DNA of 64,000 nucleotides from Centropus unirufus (GCA_013397695.1 VYZI01000734.1:158034-222033), one strand, 5' to 3'; positions 1 to 12,219 are shown, counted from the stretch's first letter. Translations and numbers: made by a program. The notes: a model not told the origin generated them from the sequence alone.

Positions 1-365
1 TCCCGCCCACCCGCCCCCGCCTAGAATTCGTTCTTATTAGAGTAATGAGCCAAAGAAACAACCATCTCACCATCTCCTTCCTGAACAGCTGAGGCCCCTA
101 AACCAGAACCCAATCACAGCAATCAAAATTCCGAGGGCTTCTTCAGAGGAAATGTATTTGTATTTATATACCGGAATACAGACCGGTAAAAACCTCCCGA
201 ACCGCGCCGGCGTGTAAATGAGTTGTCAACCCTTGTATTGTGTGAAAAGTGATAACATACGTCTTCTATGCGCATTCGAGATAGGCTACAGGTTTATGGT
301 TAGGTTTGTGTTTGTTAGTGTTTTTTTTTACTCCAGAAATAATCATGAGCCGATTTCTGAAATCG

Positions 366-411
366 TTCTCCCTCTTCCTCTCTTCCCCCCTCCCACCTCC
401 TCTGCCCTCCC
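366..411 (+). repeat. C/T-rich low-complexity run
   Basis: Almost uninterrupted pyrimidines (TCTCCCTCTTCC and similar) on the + strand. Confidence 0.6.
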
Positions 412-1299
412 CAGTATTTTCCCCTTTTAGCTCCCGTTGTAAATAAACAATTTCGAAATCTCGGATCACGGTTAGAGGACAAGAAGAGTTAATGCCGACA
501 GCCCAGCTCTACTTCCTAGACAGACGTATTTTAGAAAAAGGCAATACGCTGAAGAAAAGGTGCACCCCGGAAGGACGGGCCACTAGGCATTTAACCGTGA
601 AACAATGGAGAAGGGAAGCTCTGCAACTTGCGGAGATCCCGACTCCGAAAAGTTTGCTCTTCTGTAGCTCTTTACGACGATGATTTGTACCGGGTGTGAG
701 AAAGCGCTAGGGTCGAGCTCTTATTGCAATTCTGCTCAGGTTTGCAGCCGCGAAGCGCAGGGGGATTGTGCTGTAAAGCCGAGGTCTTGAGAGCCTCTGC
801 TTTGGCAGGGAAACATTCCGGGGACTGCTGGGACACCGGGATTCATGTGGTGCCGCGGAAGCGTCTTCCGAGCCTCTGGGGTTTGTGTGCCGGGTCGGTT
901 TCTTGGGGAAAGGGGAAATGTTTCCTAGATTGTTTCCCAACCACGAGGTTAAAACGAAGGGGTGGCCTTTGAAGTGTTGCTTATGAGACGCGCCGCGCAA
1001 ACCTGGAAATCGAGTCACCGGGGATCGGTCGTGAAACCTATAGAGGGGGTGCGGAGCCTGGAACTCTTCGCAGTAGCAAAGACGATTTAATCGCATAACA
1101 CCGGCAGGACGGCGTCCGCCCGGGACGTGCATTTAAGAATCAAACCGAGGGGGCAAGCCTCGATGCGAAAACCAGAAAAGATGCCGCTACAATAAAAGGG
1201 GGCGGGGGGGCGTCAAACCTGCAGCGCACAAGCCGAGCCGCATGCCCGGTGTCAGCGGAGGGAGGAAAGGGCGACCTAGCCGAGTCGTATCTGCCAGTA

Positions 1300-1315
1300 G
1301 GGCGGGGGGGACGGG
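1300..1315 (+). other. Potential DNA G-quadruplex
   Basis: GGG, C, G7, AC, GGG gives four G3 runs with loops of 1-2 nt in the CpG-rich upstream flank, about 11 kb before the TBX15 ATG. Confidence 0.35.
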
Positions 1316-2003
1316 CAAGAAAGCGGGCGCGAGCGGTGCTAAGGGTCTCTCAGCTCTACCGTAAGGTGTTGGGAGGGGAAGGGTCGCCTCGGGGGCAGAC
1401 CTGCAACTAAAGAACTAGAACTCCTGCCCCGTGTGTGAACTGCTTCTGCGCCCCGGGTAACCCAGCTCGGCCTTTTTCGGTGCTTTTTCGGTCGGAGATG
1501 CTCTTATTTTCCCGAGCAGAGAGCAAAGCTCTGTGCTGTCTCCTCCGCAGAAATCTGGGTGATTCCTCCTCTCTCTTTGCTTCTATACGCTTGTCCATTA
1601 ACTTTCAAAACTTCGCCAACACTTCTGTTGGGGATCCGGATAAATCTGATACCGAAGAGTCGCGACCGGCTTTTTTTCCTTTCACAGGAAACTGCCCGGC
1701 CCGTGGGTGTTTCTCCTCTGCTCCAAGTTCAAAGGCACGGTCCTGAAGATGTTAAGGGAACAAAAGGGACAAGTGCGGAGGAGGCACAGTGTCAGGAGTG
1801 CAGGGTCGAAGCCATCAGACCCGCTGCCTCTGCGGGTTCGCCTTTGTCGGCCTCAGCATCGTCTGGTCCTTAGCACCCAGGGGCTTAGGGGTGGCAGAGG
1901 AAATGTCGTGGTGCTTCTCTTTGGAAACACTAAAGAGATAGCACAGAGGGCCACCGAGATCCCGACAGAGACCGGTGCTTGAAGAAAGTATGCTTTACAC
2001 ATG

Positions 2004-2047
2004 CACACACACACACACACCCACCCCACACACACACTCACACACAC
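2004..2047 (+). repeat. (CA)n microsatellite
   Basis: Repeated CA dinucleotides with a few CC and CT interruptions. Confidence 0.9.
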
Positions 2048-2717
2048 GTTGTCTTCTCACTTCTTGGGATCCATGGTCCTGCGGGCCCTGGGACAGGCAC
2101 ATCTCTCCTAACAGAGCTAAAAATATTTATCTGCCCTTCCCAAGATCTGCCTCTGTCCCCTACATCCTCTGTCAGCCCTAGGGCGCCGGCTGGTGAAATC
2201 TTCCCCTCGCCGCCGCCCTCTGCTCCCTCCCTGCATAGCCTTGGGTTACATTAGGCTGCCGTGTTATATGGGGCATGTGCTTGGTTGTTAGATTCCTCTA
2301 TAAAAGAATAAAGACTTAGTGGCAGCCCGGGCCTGAAGCTCGTTTCCCTACACGTTATAACACAGCCTGCAGACGCCGTTTAGTAGCCATGGGATCGGGG
2401 CTGGTAGATGGACTAGTCTCATATTATTTCTACTTGGTGGAAAGAAGAAAGCCCTGTAAGGTGTTTCCTGTCTACTTGAGATTTTGTACGGCCTTTTAAG
2501 CAGGTTATTTATTTGGAAAATAGCCACGGAGCCCGTTGTCTTTATCTGATACTTGAAAGATCGGGGAGGAGAGGAAGGAGAAAAATCATTGTTAAAAAGC
2601 ACTTTGAAGTTGTGCAACTGTTGCTGCTCCAGTTTTGGTTTTTTTCTCCAGTTTCCAGATGCACCAGAAATCGTTACTTTGATCTCAGAAAGCAGCATTT
2701 TATATTTTCTAATATAT

Positions 2718-2766
2718 NNNNNNNNNNNNNNNNNNNNNNNNNNNNNNNNNNNNNNNNNNNNNNNNN
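2718..2766. other. Assembly gap (49 N)
   Basis: A run of N follows AT-rich sequence ending in AATATAT. Frames reported across it are not meaningful. Confidence 0.99.
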
Positions 2767-4092
2767 CTGGTTGGCTAACTGAGAGCATAATGGCAAACAT
2801 GCCGGGAATTAGGTCATCGGGCAGCACAGGAGCGAGCGCCGAGAGTGCAGGAATGAGTTGGCGGGGAAGGAAAAGGATTTCTCTCCAAAGGAGCCTGGCT
2901 GCGGGAACATCTGCTCAGGGATAGTTTTACATCCCCATTCGTTCTCAAGCGAAAAGCCTCTGCGAGTGCACATGGGGCTGGCTGGAGCGGGAGAAGGACC
3001 TTCCCTTCTTTGCGCATGCCTGGGGCTGGTGGAGGGGCGCGATGCCACAGAGGCGCGCACACGTTGGGTGGCGAGAAGCCCGGGACTGACTACTTCTTAT
3101 GTCATTAGAAGTGCGGTTGGGAACATGGCAAAGGCCTCCAGAGGATCTCGTCCTCTCTTCGACAGAGGAGACGGGAGACTGGGGCAACAGCTCTCTGCTT
3201 TCGCTGAGGTATGGCCAATCCTCTTCAAGCGCTCCCCAAAAATGGGTCCACCCAGAATGCAAGCCTTGAGCCTCTTCTAACACTCCAAGCCCGGGATCGT
3301 GTGGGGTAACGTTACCAAAGCCAACCCGACCCGGTGTAGGAATGGAGGCAGCTCTGCCTCTTCTGCTCCCTCCAGCTCGGAGCAGACTGGGCCGGCATCT
3401 CGGTCCCTACGGCCGCAGTGGTGGCAGGGGCAATGCTAAGAGCGCCCAGACGGGAGCAACAGCCTGCCAGCTGCTTCCGTGGGATGGGCGGGGAGTGGTC
3501 TTTGGGCCACCTCCCGCCCTGGCGGAGTCCAGCCACCTGCCTGATGTTCCCGGGAGAGATCGGGCCGTGAGAAGGTCGAGAGTTTATTTTACTAAGGAAA
3601 ATCAAATGCGAGGAAAAGACGGGGGAGGACAGAACTAGGACACAGCGTCCCATCACTCTCCCTCTGAAAAACAAACAACGCCGTGTCTCCGGCGTGTCGA
3701 ACTCGACGTTGAACGTAGGTGGTTTTCTTGCTGGGCAGTTGCTGCTGCTGCCTGGCTTTTCCCTCTTGAAGATACCGACTCGGTCCAGCCGTTCTCCTCA
3801 CGCAGAGAGTGATGCAGCTCTTTTGGGAGGTCACTGTGCCCCCATGGTGATGTTCTCGAAGCCTGCCCCGATACAGAAAATACCGGCAAATAAAGATCTA
3901 TACGGCTCGTTTTGGAGTTTTAGAAAGCAATCATCCTTTATCAGGCCTGGGCAACATGAGGCAGTGATGTCCATCAGTCGTGTGCAGCCAGACAAGAGCT
4001 GGGTACCGAATATACATCCTCGTACATGCACATGGATAAATTCTCCCAGAAATCTTATGCATAGTCTATTACTTTCCAAAGTCTAATTTTAA

Positions 4093-4434
4093 TGTTATGA
4101 AACTCCACTGAGGGGATTGAAGGCACGGACTCCTGTTTGGTGCACAGAAGACACTTTATTGTGGTCAGATGCTTCTTTATACACCTTTGTTATCTAAAAC
4201 ACTCGTTGTTTAGTTTACATTGATTGGCTGTTGTTGTTCACACGCCTAAGCTATACACATCATTGGCTAACTATCAATTCACACCCGTGTTCTCCGTCTA
4301 CTCCACTAGCTTTCTCAGCCTCTCACAGCCGCTTTTTCCTCTTGCTTCACTACTTCGTTATGCATTCTTTATCGCTCAAAGCCATTCCATATCTCCTCAT
4401 GTCCTTCGGCCTGCAAAAACCCTGCCACACAACA
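4093..4434 (-). mobile_element. Apparent solo LTR of an endogenous retrovirus, reverse orientation
   Basis: On the minus strand the order is that of a retroviral LTR: two CCAAT boxes (+ coordinates 4262-4266 and 4223-4227), a TATA box (GTATAAAG, 4175-4182) and 15 bp later a poly(A) signal AATAAA (4155-4160), followed by a U5-like tail ending TCATAACA. The element starts TGTT and ends with ACA on the + strand, as LTR termini do. The right edge (4429 or 4434) is uncertain and I could not match a target-site duplication. No gag, pol or env sequence adjoins it, so it looks like a solo LTR. The family was not identified. Confidence 0.6.
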
Positions 4435-7400
4435 AAGCTCTTGCAGATTCGGAGCTGGTTCCAGCTCTGCCTAACCTTGCTTTTAAGACAGCAGATACTG
4501 TTAACAGAGGCGATTACAGAAGAGACCTCTGCTCGGCACAGATCATACTGAACACAAGACGTTATCGTTTTCAAATAATGAAAAGTGTCTAGAAAACACT
4601 GTTTTAAAGAAAACATGCTTTCAGAGGGACATTCTGTCTCACTTTCAAAACACACAATTTCTCAGACAGAACTCTACGTTAGCTTAAATCAATATACTCC
4701 ATTTTTTGTAGTAATACGGTGTCTTGAATCACACCCTCCCACTCCTTTTGGGATGCGTGCGCTGGAGAGAGCTCAGCTCGAGCTCTGGTTGTGCCGTGCC
4801 TGGGGCCACCCCGCTCGGGATGCGCAGACGATACGCGGGTGGAGACGGACCCACAGCAGCGGTCTGAGAGCAGGATTTTGGTATAAGGCTAGCTGGACCC
4901 ACGCGAGACATCGGCACCGGAAAGACATGGCTCCCAACCCGCTGCTGCCAAAGGGTGAGACAGCCCCAGCCTCTGGTCCTTGGTGAAAGAGTCCAGGGCA
5001 GACACCTCCACGCAGGCTGACTCCCCGCGTGGGCTGCGTGTCGCCTCCCAGGCGGCCCCGGGAGCGAAAGCGGCAGGGTAATAGGGAGAGCAGCACATGC
5101 CAGTGAGAAGGCGAGGGGCCCGCAGGAGACAAGAGGAGAACTTTGGGCTGGTGGCACAAGGCCGCCCCCCTCTCAGGACAGCCCAAAATTTAGCTCTGGG
5201 ATAACCCAGGCCCCGGTAGAATTTTGGTTACTAGAAACTAATAAAAACAAATATTAGAAACTAAGAGAAACTCACTTAATAAAAAACACGGGCAATATCT
5301 GCGCGCGGAGCAAGAGTGGGCAAGGTTTCTGACGCAGAAAGGGAGCCTGGGACGGGGTCCGACGGATCATGGCCGTTCTGGGGGGACCGGAGACGGGTTT
5401 CTGGCGTGCCTTTTTGTAGCGAGCCGTCGAGTTTCTCGTGAGGAGATTTAAACCGCGATTGCAGTGCCCGGGGTTGAGCAATACACATCGGTGCCAGCCT
5501 TAGCGGCCGGGGACCACTCTCCTACTTTAGGGGTTTTGCCTAGCTCTGATAGCACTGCGGAAAAAACATTTATTTTCGTTAGCAAGTTGATCGCATCCCG
5601 CAGCCACAGCTCTTTTTGAATAGTCCCATTGAAGTCTACTGCGTTTTAGCGTCGCCCCTAGACGGGTTTGTTTACAGTAGAATGCATAGGTAGAGGAGCT
5701 CACTAACCTTTCTTAGTTCAAAGCACTGGAAGAGAGAAAAAAAAATCCCCTGTATTTATTTTTTTTTACTAAACACATATTAAAATTCTGAGAGTAGCTC
5801 GGCTTTCTTCCCTGGAAAAGCGGACTTGAGATCCCGTCTCGGTAACAAGGGGCCGGTTGTCTGCTTGCAGCCCTCTATACGAGAACCATTGTGTACAAGA
5901 CGCGCAGCGTTTTCTGGGGGACGCCGCTTTTTCGGCTTGTGCGAGGTGTGGGGACAAGGCGGGGATAAGAAGAGAGCGTGGCTGCTAGGTGGGTACGGCC
6001 TGGTCTCAGGGGAGGTAAAAGCAGGCTTGCCCGCTCCCGTTCCTCCTCCTCGCCTGGCAGCGTCAGCTGGGGCGGCTGCCCGATTGTGATCTCCGTGTGC
6101 GGATGAAGCCCCAGGTCTCCCTACCTCAATCCTGAGGATTTGAGAGCCGAGGGTTGTATAGGGCTGAGGGAAAAAAAATCAAAACTAAGAAAAAATCTCC
6201 AAACTGCAGAGCCTCTGATCTACCCCACATTATAACAGCAACCATATTCTGCAAAGAGCTGCTATTCGACGCGCCGCCGTATAAATGTTGGTTGTTACCG
6301 CCATGAAACTGATTTATTTTTCATTCCCCGTGGAAAAGTGGAACCGGGGGCCCGGCTGCAAACAGTCGCCTTTTAGACTAAAATCTCCCCTCTGGGACAC
6401 GCGTGGGCTCCCCTACGCCCAGCTTTCCCGGTGTTTCTTGCACCCCGCCGGCCGCAGCGAAGCGTGGGGGAGAGGGGAGGCACCCGCAGTCCTGTCTGGG
6501 CTTGGAGCAATGACGGTCCAAGCACGGCAGGGCTGAGTCCCTCTGTCTCTGAGAAATGCTTGCCGCCTGGTGGGCAGCCTCTGGGGCACCGGCATGTGTG
6601 CCCCGGTTCTGACAGAGTCTGGCTAAAGCTCTTGTCCTGGAGGAGGAGAACCAGCTCCGCGGCCGCCTTTCCCCCTGGTCTATCCGAGGTCCACTAACCT
6701 TTCTCTGAAATCACGTAAGGACGGCTTATTTACCGGGGAAAAAAACAAACCAAAAACTCCAGAACAACAAAACAACCCAGATCCAAGAACCTCTTCGATA
6801 TCTTTCTGAATCTCTTCCCGCTGGACAACGCCACCCCAAATTACACCTGCAAACGGAAACAGGAAAAAGGAGGCCCCGAGGAAAGCTCAGGGACCTGAAG
6901 TGGCATCGGAGAAACGTGCGGGCGGTGTGTGCGGGTGTTCCCCTCGGCACCGGCCTTCCCCTGCGAGACGATGGTCTCGCTTTGGCACCTTTTCTCGGGG
7001 AGGGGGATCATGGGGATATGGCTCTCTAAAAGGTAACGTGGCGGGTGGCAAGCTGTGGACAGACTGGCATGGCTGATTTATCAAACACCTATTGTCCTCC
7101 GCGTCCCCGTCCTGCTAGGAGGTGCCGAACGGAGAGCAACCTTTTTGTGGGAGACCTCTGCTCTCCAGCGGGCTTGGACCTCTGTGGATCTGTCTCTCAT
7201 CAGCAGAGAGCAGCACCCTCGCTGATTCACCTGTCAGCAGAGACCGTGGCACAAAGCAGGGAGAAAACCCGCAGAGGAAGCTGTCTCTCCGAAGAGGGGA
7301 AAATAAATTTAGTATAAAAAAGCGGGCGGCAGCAGCAATAACAGCAGCCGAGAGTGGGTCCTGGGCGCCCGTGGTTGCCAAGAGGGGTGTCCCGGGCCGA

Positions 7401-10102
7401 CTTCCCCCAAGATGTGCCCAGGGACCGCACCTACAGGGAACGAGGAGACCCAGTGCCCCCGTGTATGTGTATCCGTGTGTTTTGACATAATCAGCGAAAG
7501 ATGAAAGCTAAAGGAACACGGCGAACTTGCTTTAAGCCAGGCGCAGTGGGTTCATAGGCGGCAAATGAAGAGAGAGATCAACTAAGTCCCCCCTTATCAT
7601 GCCTGATTGTTCTGAAGTGCGGCGTGGTAAATACAAAGTGCGTGAGTTTTAACCCTGCCTGTGTTTCAAGTTAGTAGCTAAAAAGGCAGAAGGGTCTCTA
7701 GCCGGTCTAGCTTTAGTTTTTGTTAGGAGAACCTGCTTTGTTTGCATTATTCATCATAATTGCCTATTTCCAAACAGCCCCACTGGGAGGCTCCGAAATG
7801 TAGTCAGGTCTGATTAGTGCCGGAGAAGAAGAGACGCCCGGAGCTGGAGGAAGTTCAGGGACAATTTAAGTTCCCGATTCGTCTCTCCTCCGGGAACTCT
7901 GGGGCCGGGATGGAGCTGAGAGGGAGGAACAAGTCCGGGGACACGGGGGCGTTTTGTTGCCTCAAACCCAGGGAGCCTGCCGATGCGTTCCTGCTTTGCC
8001 TGGTCTCCTTCTGCCTTTCCGAGAACAAGAGAATCAGAAATACTGTAAGCGCCTTGGAGTGCCAAGGCACTCTGCAGTGCCAAAACAAGCGGAGGACAAG
8101 TCCTGGTAAAATGGAGGGAAAGTAGTGGCTGTTTTTTATAGTTCGAGTGTTTGTTTTTTTTTCTCTCCTGATAGAAAGCAGATAAATTTATGAAGGGAGA
8201 GCTAAGAGAATAATTACAGAGTGAAGGTAGTTAAATTTTATTTCGAGTCCCAAAGGCAAAACCTGACATTTTATTGCAAACATCTGGAAGGCTTAAGAGA
8301 CTGGCATGGTGTTTGTTTAAACACTAATAGAGATTTTCATTCTGTAAAACACAAAAAAGCCCTTTTAAAAAACACTTGAAACTGTAAATATTTTGCGGTG
8401 GTTCAATTCTTAAAGCCTGAGAAACTAAGGGGACGAGGGTAAAGAATCGACAGCATAGTAGGATTATAATTATGAATTGGTTAATAATATACAACAATAC
8501 CGTTTGTGCAGACCGTAAAAATAAATTGCAGGCGTTTTTTCCACTGTCACAATAAGTGACCCCGCTCAGCCCGGGAATATCACCTCGCTCGTGTTTGCAA
8601 GAGGAGATTTGTATTCGCTCTAAACTCGTCTCTTACGAGAGCGCCAGGTTCGAAATCCTCTGGTCCGTTTTAAAAAATAATCGACGCTGCATTAAAATCC
8701 TAGCAAATCACTCGCTCACGTTATCAGATAGCTTTCAGCCCGCACCCGCTGACATTGTTTTCAATCACTAACGTTAAAAAATAAGAAATCCCCGGGCTAA
8801 GTCTGCCTAAAGAACCTTCGGTGATGTTTTCCTTGCTGTGGAGCAGGATTTGAAACTGGCTTAGCTGAGCCCTTGCGACTAGTCCATCTGGACAGCACTC
8901 CTACCCGCTGCCGGCTCCCCTTATTTATCTTTCCCCTCCCTCCCCCCAAATATAAACAAATATTTTCAGGCTCGCTCTGCACAACTGGAAAGCAGGAGTG
9001 AATGATTTATTTATAAACCCCTGGGCCTGGCCCTGCGACCCTTGCTCCTGCCACTTTATTCCACGGAGCAGTTTCCTGGATTTAATGGGAGCTACCCCTG
9101 CGAGTAAGGGTTTGGAATAAAGACCGGGCAAAGGGACGCATTCATCTCTGGCGGCCGGAGGTCAGAGTCGGACCTGAATCCAGATTAAGCCCAGGCCGAC
9201 TCCGGCTTTGCACCGCTTGCCGCGGGGAGCGGGAACCCCGTCCCCACACACTGCTCCGGCTGAGAACAGCTCAGGGACCAGGGGTCGGCAGCGTGGGCGC
9301 GTTTCGCTCATCGAGATTTTGGTGCAAAATCTGCATCGAAATCCCATCCTCCGGGTTGAGGAGCACGGGGATCTATGGGAGAGCCTCTCAGAGCAAAGGA
9401 TTCCTGCGAGGGGGTAGCATTGGTTCTTTCCCCTCTCCAGCCCCATCCATCCCCTTTTTCCCCCCGCCACATCCTCGTGAATGCGGAGCCGGAAGGTCGC
9501 CGCAAGGGCTGCCCTTTCCCTCCGCTTGCACTGCGAAGCAGCAATGCCTTTGTTTTTCTCGCTTTTGCACCGGCCGGCACAGACGGCCAGAAGGAGGGAG
9601 AGTTGCACTAAACTCGGAAGGGGCATCAGCGTAGCGGCAGAGAGGAGCGAGAGCAACAGCCGACGGCGGCTGTATCCCCGGCCACCTCTCGCGGTACGGC
9701 GCGGAGCTGCTTTCTCGTCACTGGCCAGAGGGTCCTCTCCCTGGAATCTGTCAACAAGGGGCTATATTGGCATGGGAACTCCGCTGTGTTCCTGCTGGCT
9801 GCTGCCGAGACTATGCCTGTTGCCAGGGCCTGGCTGACACGACTTACAGACCCCGAGCGGCAGCCGGGAGAGTCCCTGCGTGGGGGACGCAAAAGGGGTT
9901 CGGGCTGTTTTAAACTGTCGACCTGTGAAAACACACTTAATGCTGTGGAAAATGTATTTCTGGGCTCTTACATCAGCCCTCAAATTTTGTTTAAATCGCC
10001 CTGCCTTTCCAACATCATTTCCTCTTGTTAAAACTCTATAAATAATCTTCTGTTTTCTTGGGCGCTCTTTCTAAAATCTTCAATCCAACTTCTTTAAAAG
10101 CC

Positions 10103-10165
10103 TTCCAATTTTAGGAAACAGGGAAACTTAGGAGTGTTTCCAATCTTAGGAAGCAGGGAAACGTA
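10103..10165 (+). repeat. Imperfect tandem duplication, 28-bp units at 35-bp spacing
   Basis: Units at 10103-10130 and 10138-10165 differ at three positions. Each contains TTCCAAT, TTAGGAA and CAGGGAAAC. Confidence 0.75.
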
Positions 10166-11370
10166 ATTGTTTTATTGTTTGGAAAACATTTCTTCTCTGG
10201 GGGAAGGACATAACAGCCGGGGAACCCGCTGGAAGCGCATATGCCCCCTCCAGATCCCTGCTCCTCCATCAGTCCCGTTGCCGGCTTCCTCCAAGCCCCA
10301 GTCTCTGTCGCTCCCTTCTTCCCGCTGCTCCCGCCCCATTTCTGCTCCCCACGGAGCTGGGAAGCGGGACGACGGCGGCGACACGACCCCCCGTGTAGTA
10401 GTACCGCTGTGTCCGGCGCTGAGTCCTTGGCGAGTGACCTATGAAAGGCAATGTGCAAGAGGGGAGGGGAAAGGAACGGAGGGAAGAAGGCGGTCATGGG
10501 TAGGGGGTCAGAGGATGTAGAGCGGGCGGTAGAAACAAAACGTACTCCTCGGCCTAGGTAACGGTGTTTAGCTTTTCCAGGATCTCCCGAATAAATAGAT
10601 TCTTCCTTGCTTTTCAACCGAAATCCCTTTCCGCGTGTGTGGATCCCGGCGGGCTGTCGTCCTGCTGGGGAGAGCCAGCGCTTTAGGTCGGGGAGAGGGG
10701 CTGAAAGGCCCCGCCGCACCACGCAAAAGTGTGCACCGTGCAGTCACGCCGGTAGCTAAAGTAATTGTTCTCCGCCCCGTCTGCCCCCTACACTTGTGTT
10801 CAGTCCCATCGAAAAACCTCGCCTGAGAAAAATCTCGCTCTTCTCCGGCGCTGTTGGAAGCAGCTCTGTGCCTTCGGGGAGCACCGGCAAGACACTAGCC
10901 AAAACCAGGTCCTTCCTGAAATTTGGTGCGTAACCTCGCCCACTTTTTCACTGTGGCTCGGTCCAAAGCAAACCCCTCCCTTTATAATTTTTTATTATTT
11001 ATTTTGAAGCTTTACTCTATCCCCGCGATCGAATTAACTCCCGGCGACTTTTCCTAGTCTATTTTCCTTAGACGGTGTTCCACTTGACTTCACTTATATT
11101 TCTGTGGTCCCATCGGGTAACGAAAACACATGGTGCTTCCTTCGCGTTCGCAAATTCAGCCCGTGTTCCCCTTCCCTGCAAGTCCCACGCGCGACTGCGG
11201 ACCTGGGGAGCAGCTGTGGACACGCTCCAGCCTAGAGGGTTTCAGGACAGAGCGAACAGGTGGGCAGAGATAAAATACCAAGTATCATCCAAGCAAGCAG
11301 CCAGGGGCTCTATTTAGCGGTTTTTTTTCTCGCTGTAGCTAAAGTGACAAAAATAAACGGGAAAATAAAA

Positions 11371-11403
11371 GCAATAACAATAACAATAACAACAACAACA
11401 ACG
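11371..11403 (+). repeat. (ATAACA)n / (AAC)n simple repeat
   Basis: Runs of AATAAC and then AAC units, just upstream of the promoter. Confidence 0.85.
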
Positions 11404-11879
11404 ATAATATATTCAAAATTGCCTCTTCCCAAAGAGAAGGTGCCCTCCTGCTCGGGGATGTCTGGGTCTGCCCGTGGCAGCCCACGTCTCCCGCTCAGCC
11501 ACTCCACTCCATGGACACACATTCTTTTGAAGTGAAACTTCATCCCCGTCCCGAGACGTTGCTGTTGCCGGTACAAGCACCGATTCCGCCGGCGAGCGCA
11601 AGTAATATATGGTATGAGTGACGTTTTAAAAACACCCCCTCATACGGCACCCCCAGGTAGAAAAGCCCCTCTCGCGTACTTTGCGTGGGGATTAGCTGGT
11701 AGCAGCCCCTGGGAAACCTGGGTGCGGCGGAGAGAAGTGCGGGAGTTGTTATCTCTTTGCATTGAGAGCTAAAGGTTTCCTAATGACTCCCCGTTCTTCA
11801 AACAGTTAATTCTCCCAGCCGCTGCTCCAGGACTCAGATGGCCAAAATTCCTCGCCCTGACGCCCGAGTCTCCCTCCCC

Positions 11880-12007
11880 TTCCCATTGGGTCTCAGCTTT
11901 TGGGTCTCTCCCTTTCTCTCCCTCCTATTGGCTGGGGCCAGTTGGGTTGGTTGTTTTTTGGTTTGTTTTTTTTTTCTTCCTCCCCTATTTTTTTTGTTTC
12001 TTGACAG
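11880..12007 (+). promoter_or_regulatory. TBX15: Probable TBX15 core promoter with two inverted CCAAT boxes
   Basis: Two ATTGG motifs (reverse-orientation CCAAT, the NF-Y site) lie at 11885-11889 and 11927-11931, 42 bp apart, in a C/T-rich setting with no TATA box nearby. CCAAT boxes normally sit about 60-100 bp before the start site, so transcription is expected to begin near 11.99-12.03 kb, giving a leader of roughly 330-370 nt. The start site itself cannot be read from sequence. A pyrimidine tract ending in an AG at 12006-12007 could instead be a splice acceptor (see findings). Confidence 0.55.
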
Positions 12008-12120
12008 GCGCACGCAGCCTGCCTGACTTGGAGAAAAAAAAAATCCCAGAAGTTTGGATCAATCAGAGAGAGACAGAAGGAAAGGGGAGAAAAAAAAATA
12101 ACAAAAAAAACCCCAGAAAG

Positions 12121-12147
12121 ATGAAATCCAGCCTGCAGCCCCTCTGA
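12121..12147 (+). promoter_or_regulatory. Upstream ORF 1 in TBX15 leader (8 codons)
   Basis: ATG AAA TCC, six further codons, then TGA would encode MKSSLQPL. It has purines around the ATG (AAG before it, A after) and ends 212 nt before the main start, leaving ample space for re-initiation. Whether it is translated is unknown. Confidence 0.5.
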
Positions 12148-12213
12148 GCAAGTGCTGGAGACCTGGGCTGAGCACACCCTCTCTCGCTCTGCCTACGGAG
12201 TATCTGCAGCCTC

Positions 12214-12219
12214 ATGTAG
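12214..12219 (+). promoter_or_regulatory. Minimal start-stop upstream ORF (ATGTAG)
   Basis: An ATG immediately followed by TAG, 140 nt before the TBX15 start. Start-stop elements can stall initiating ribosomes in other genes. The -3 base is C, so context is moderate at best. Confidence 0.45.

Larger units (their letters stand above)
1..4080. other. Upstream flank, no gene seen
   Basis: GC-rich to mixed sequence with a C/T-rich run at 366-411, a G-run cluster at 1300-1315, a CA microsatellite at 2004-2047 and a gap at 2718-2766. No coding exon is recognisable on either strand. Confidence 0.5.
4435..11879. other. Upstream flank between the LTR and the TBX15 promoter, no gene seen
   Basis: CpG-rich blocks alternate with AT-rich, low-repeat segments (for example 7500-7800, 8220-8560 and 9920-10170) that look like non-coding regulatory DNA. 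No exon, tRNA or rRNA was recognised. The lack of interspersed repeats over more than 7 kb fits a constrained developmental promoter region (inference). Confidence 0.4.

Noticed and set aside
2348..2924. Frames crossing the first N run
   Set aside because: They depend on reading through undefined bases.
4729..5186. Two overlapping 137-142-codon minus-strand frames upstream of TBX15
   Set aside because: GC-rich chance frames in different phases, with no splice context or family resemblance.
10111..10722. 203-codon open frame on the minus strand upstream of TBX15
   Set aside because: Lies in CpG-rich DNA where stops are rare. Its composition follows GC content, it overlaps equally long frames on the other strand, and no domain or family is recognisable.
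11310..11576. Minus-strand frame with an Ile/Val-rich, membrane-like stretch
   Set aside because: The hydrophobic run is the translation of the ATAACA/AAC simple repeat at 11371-11403.
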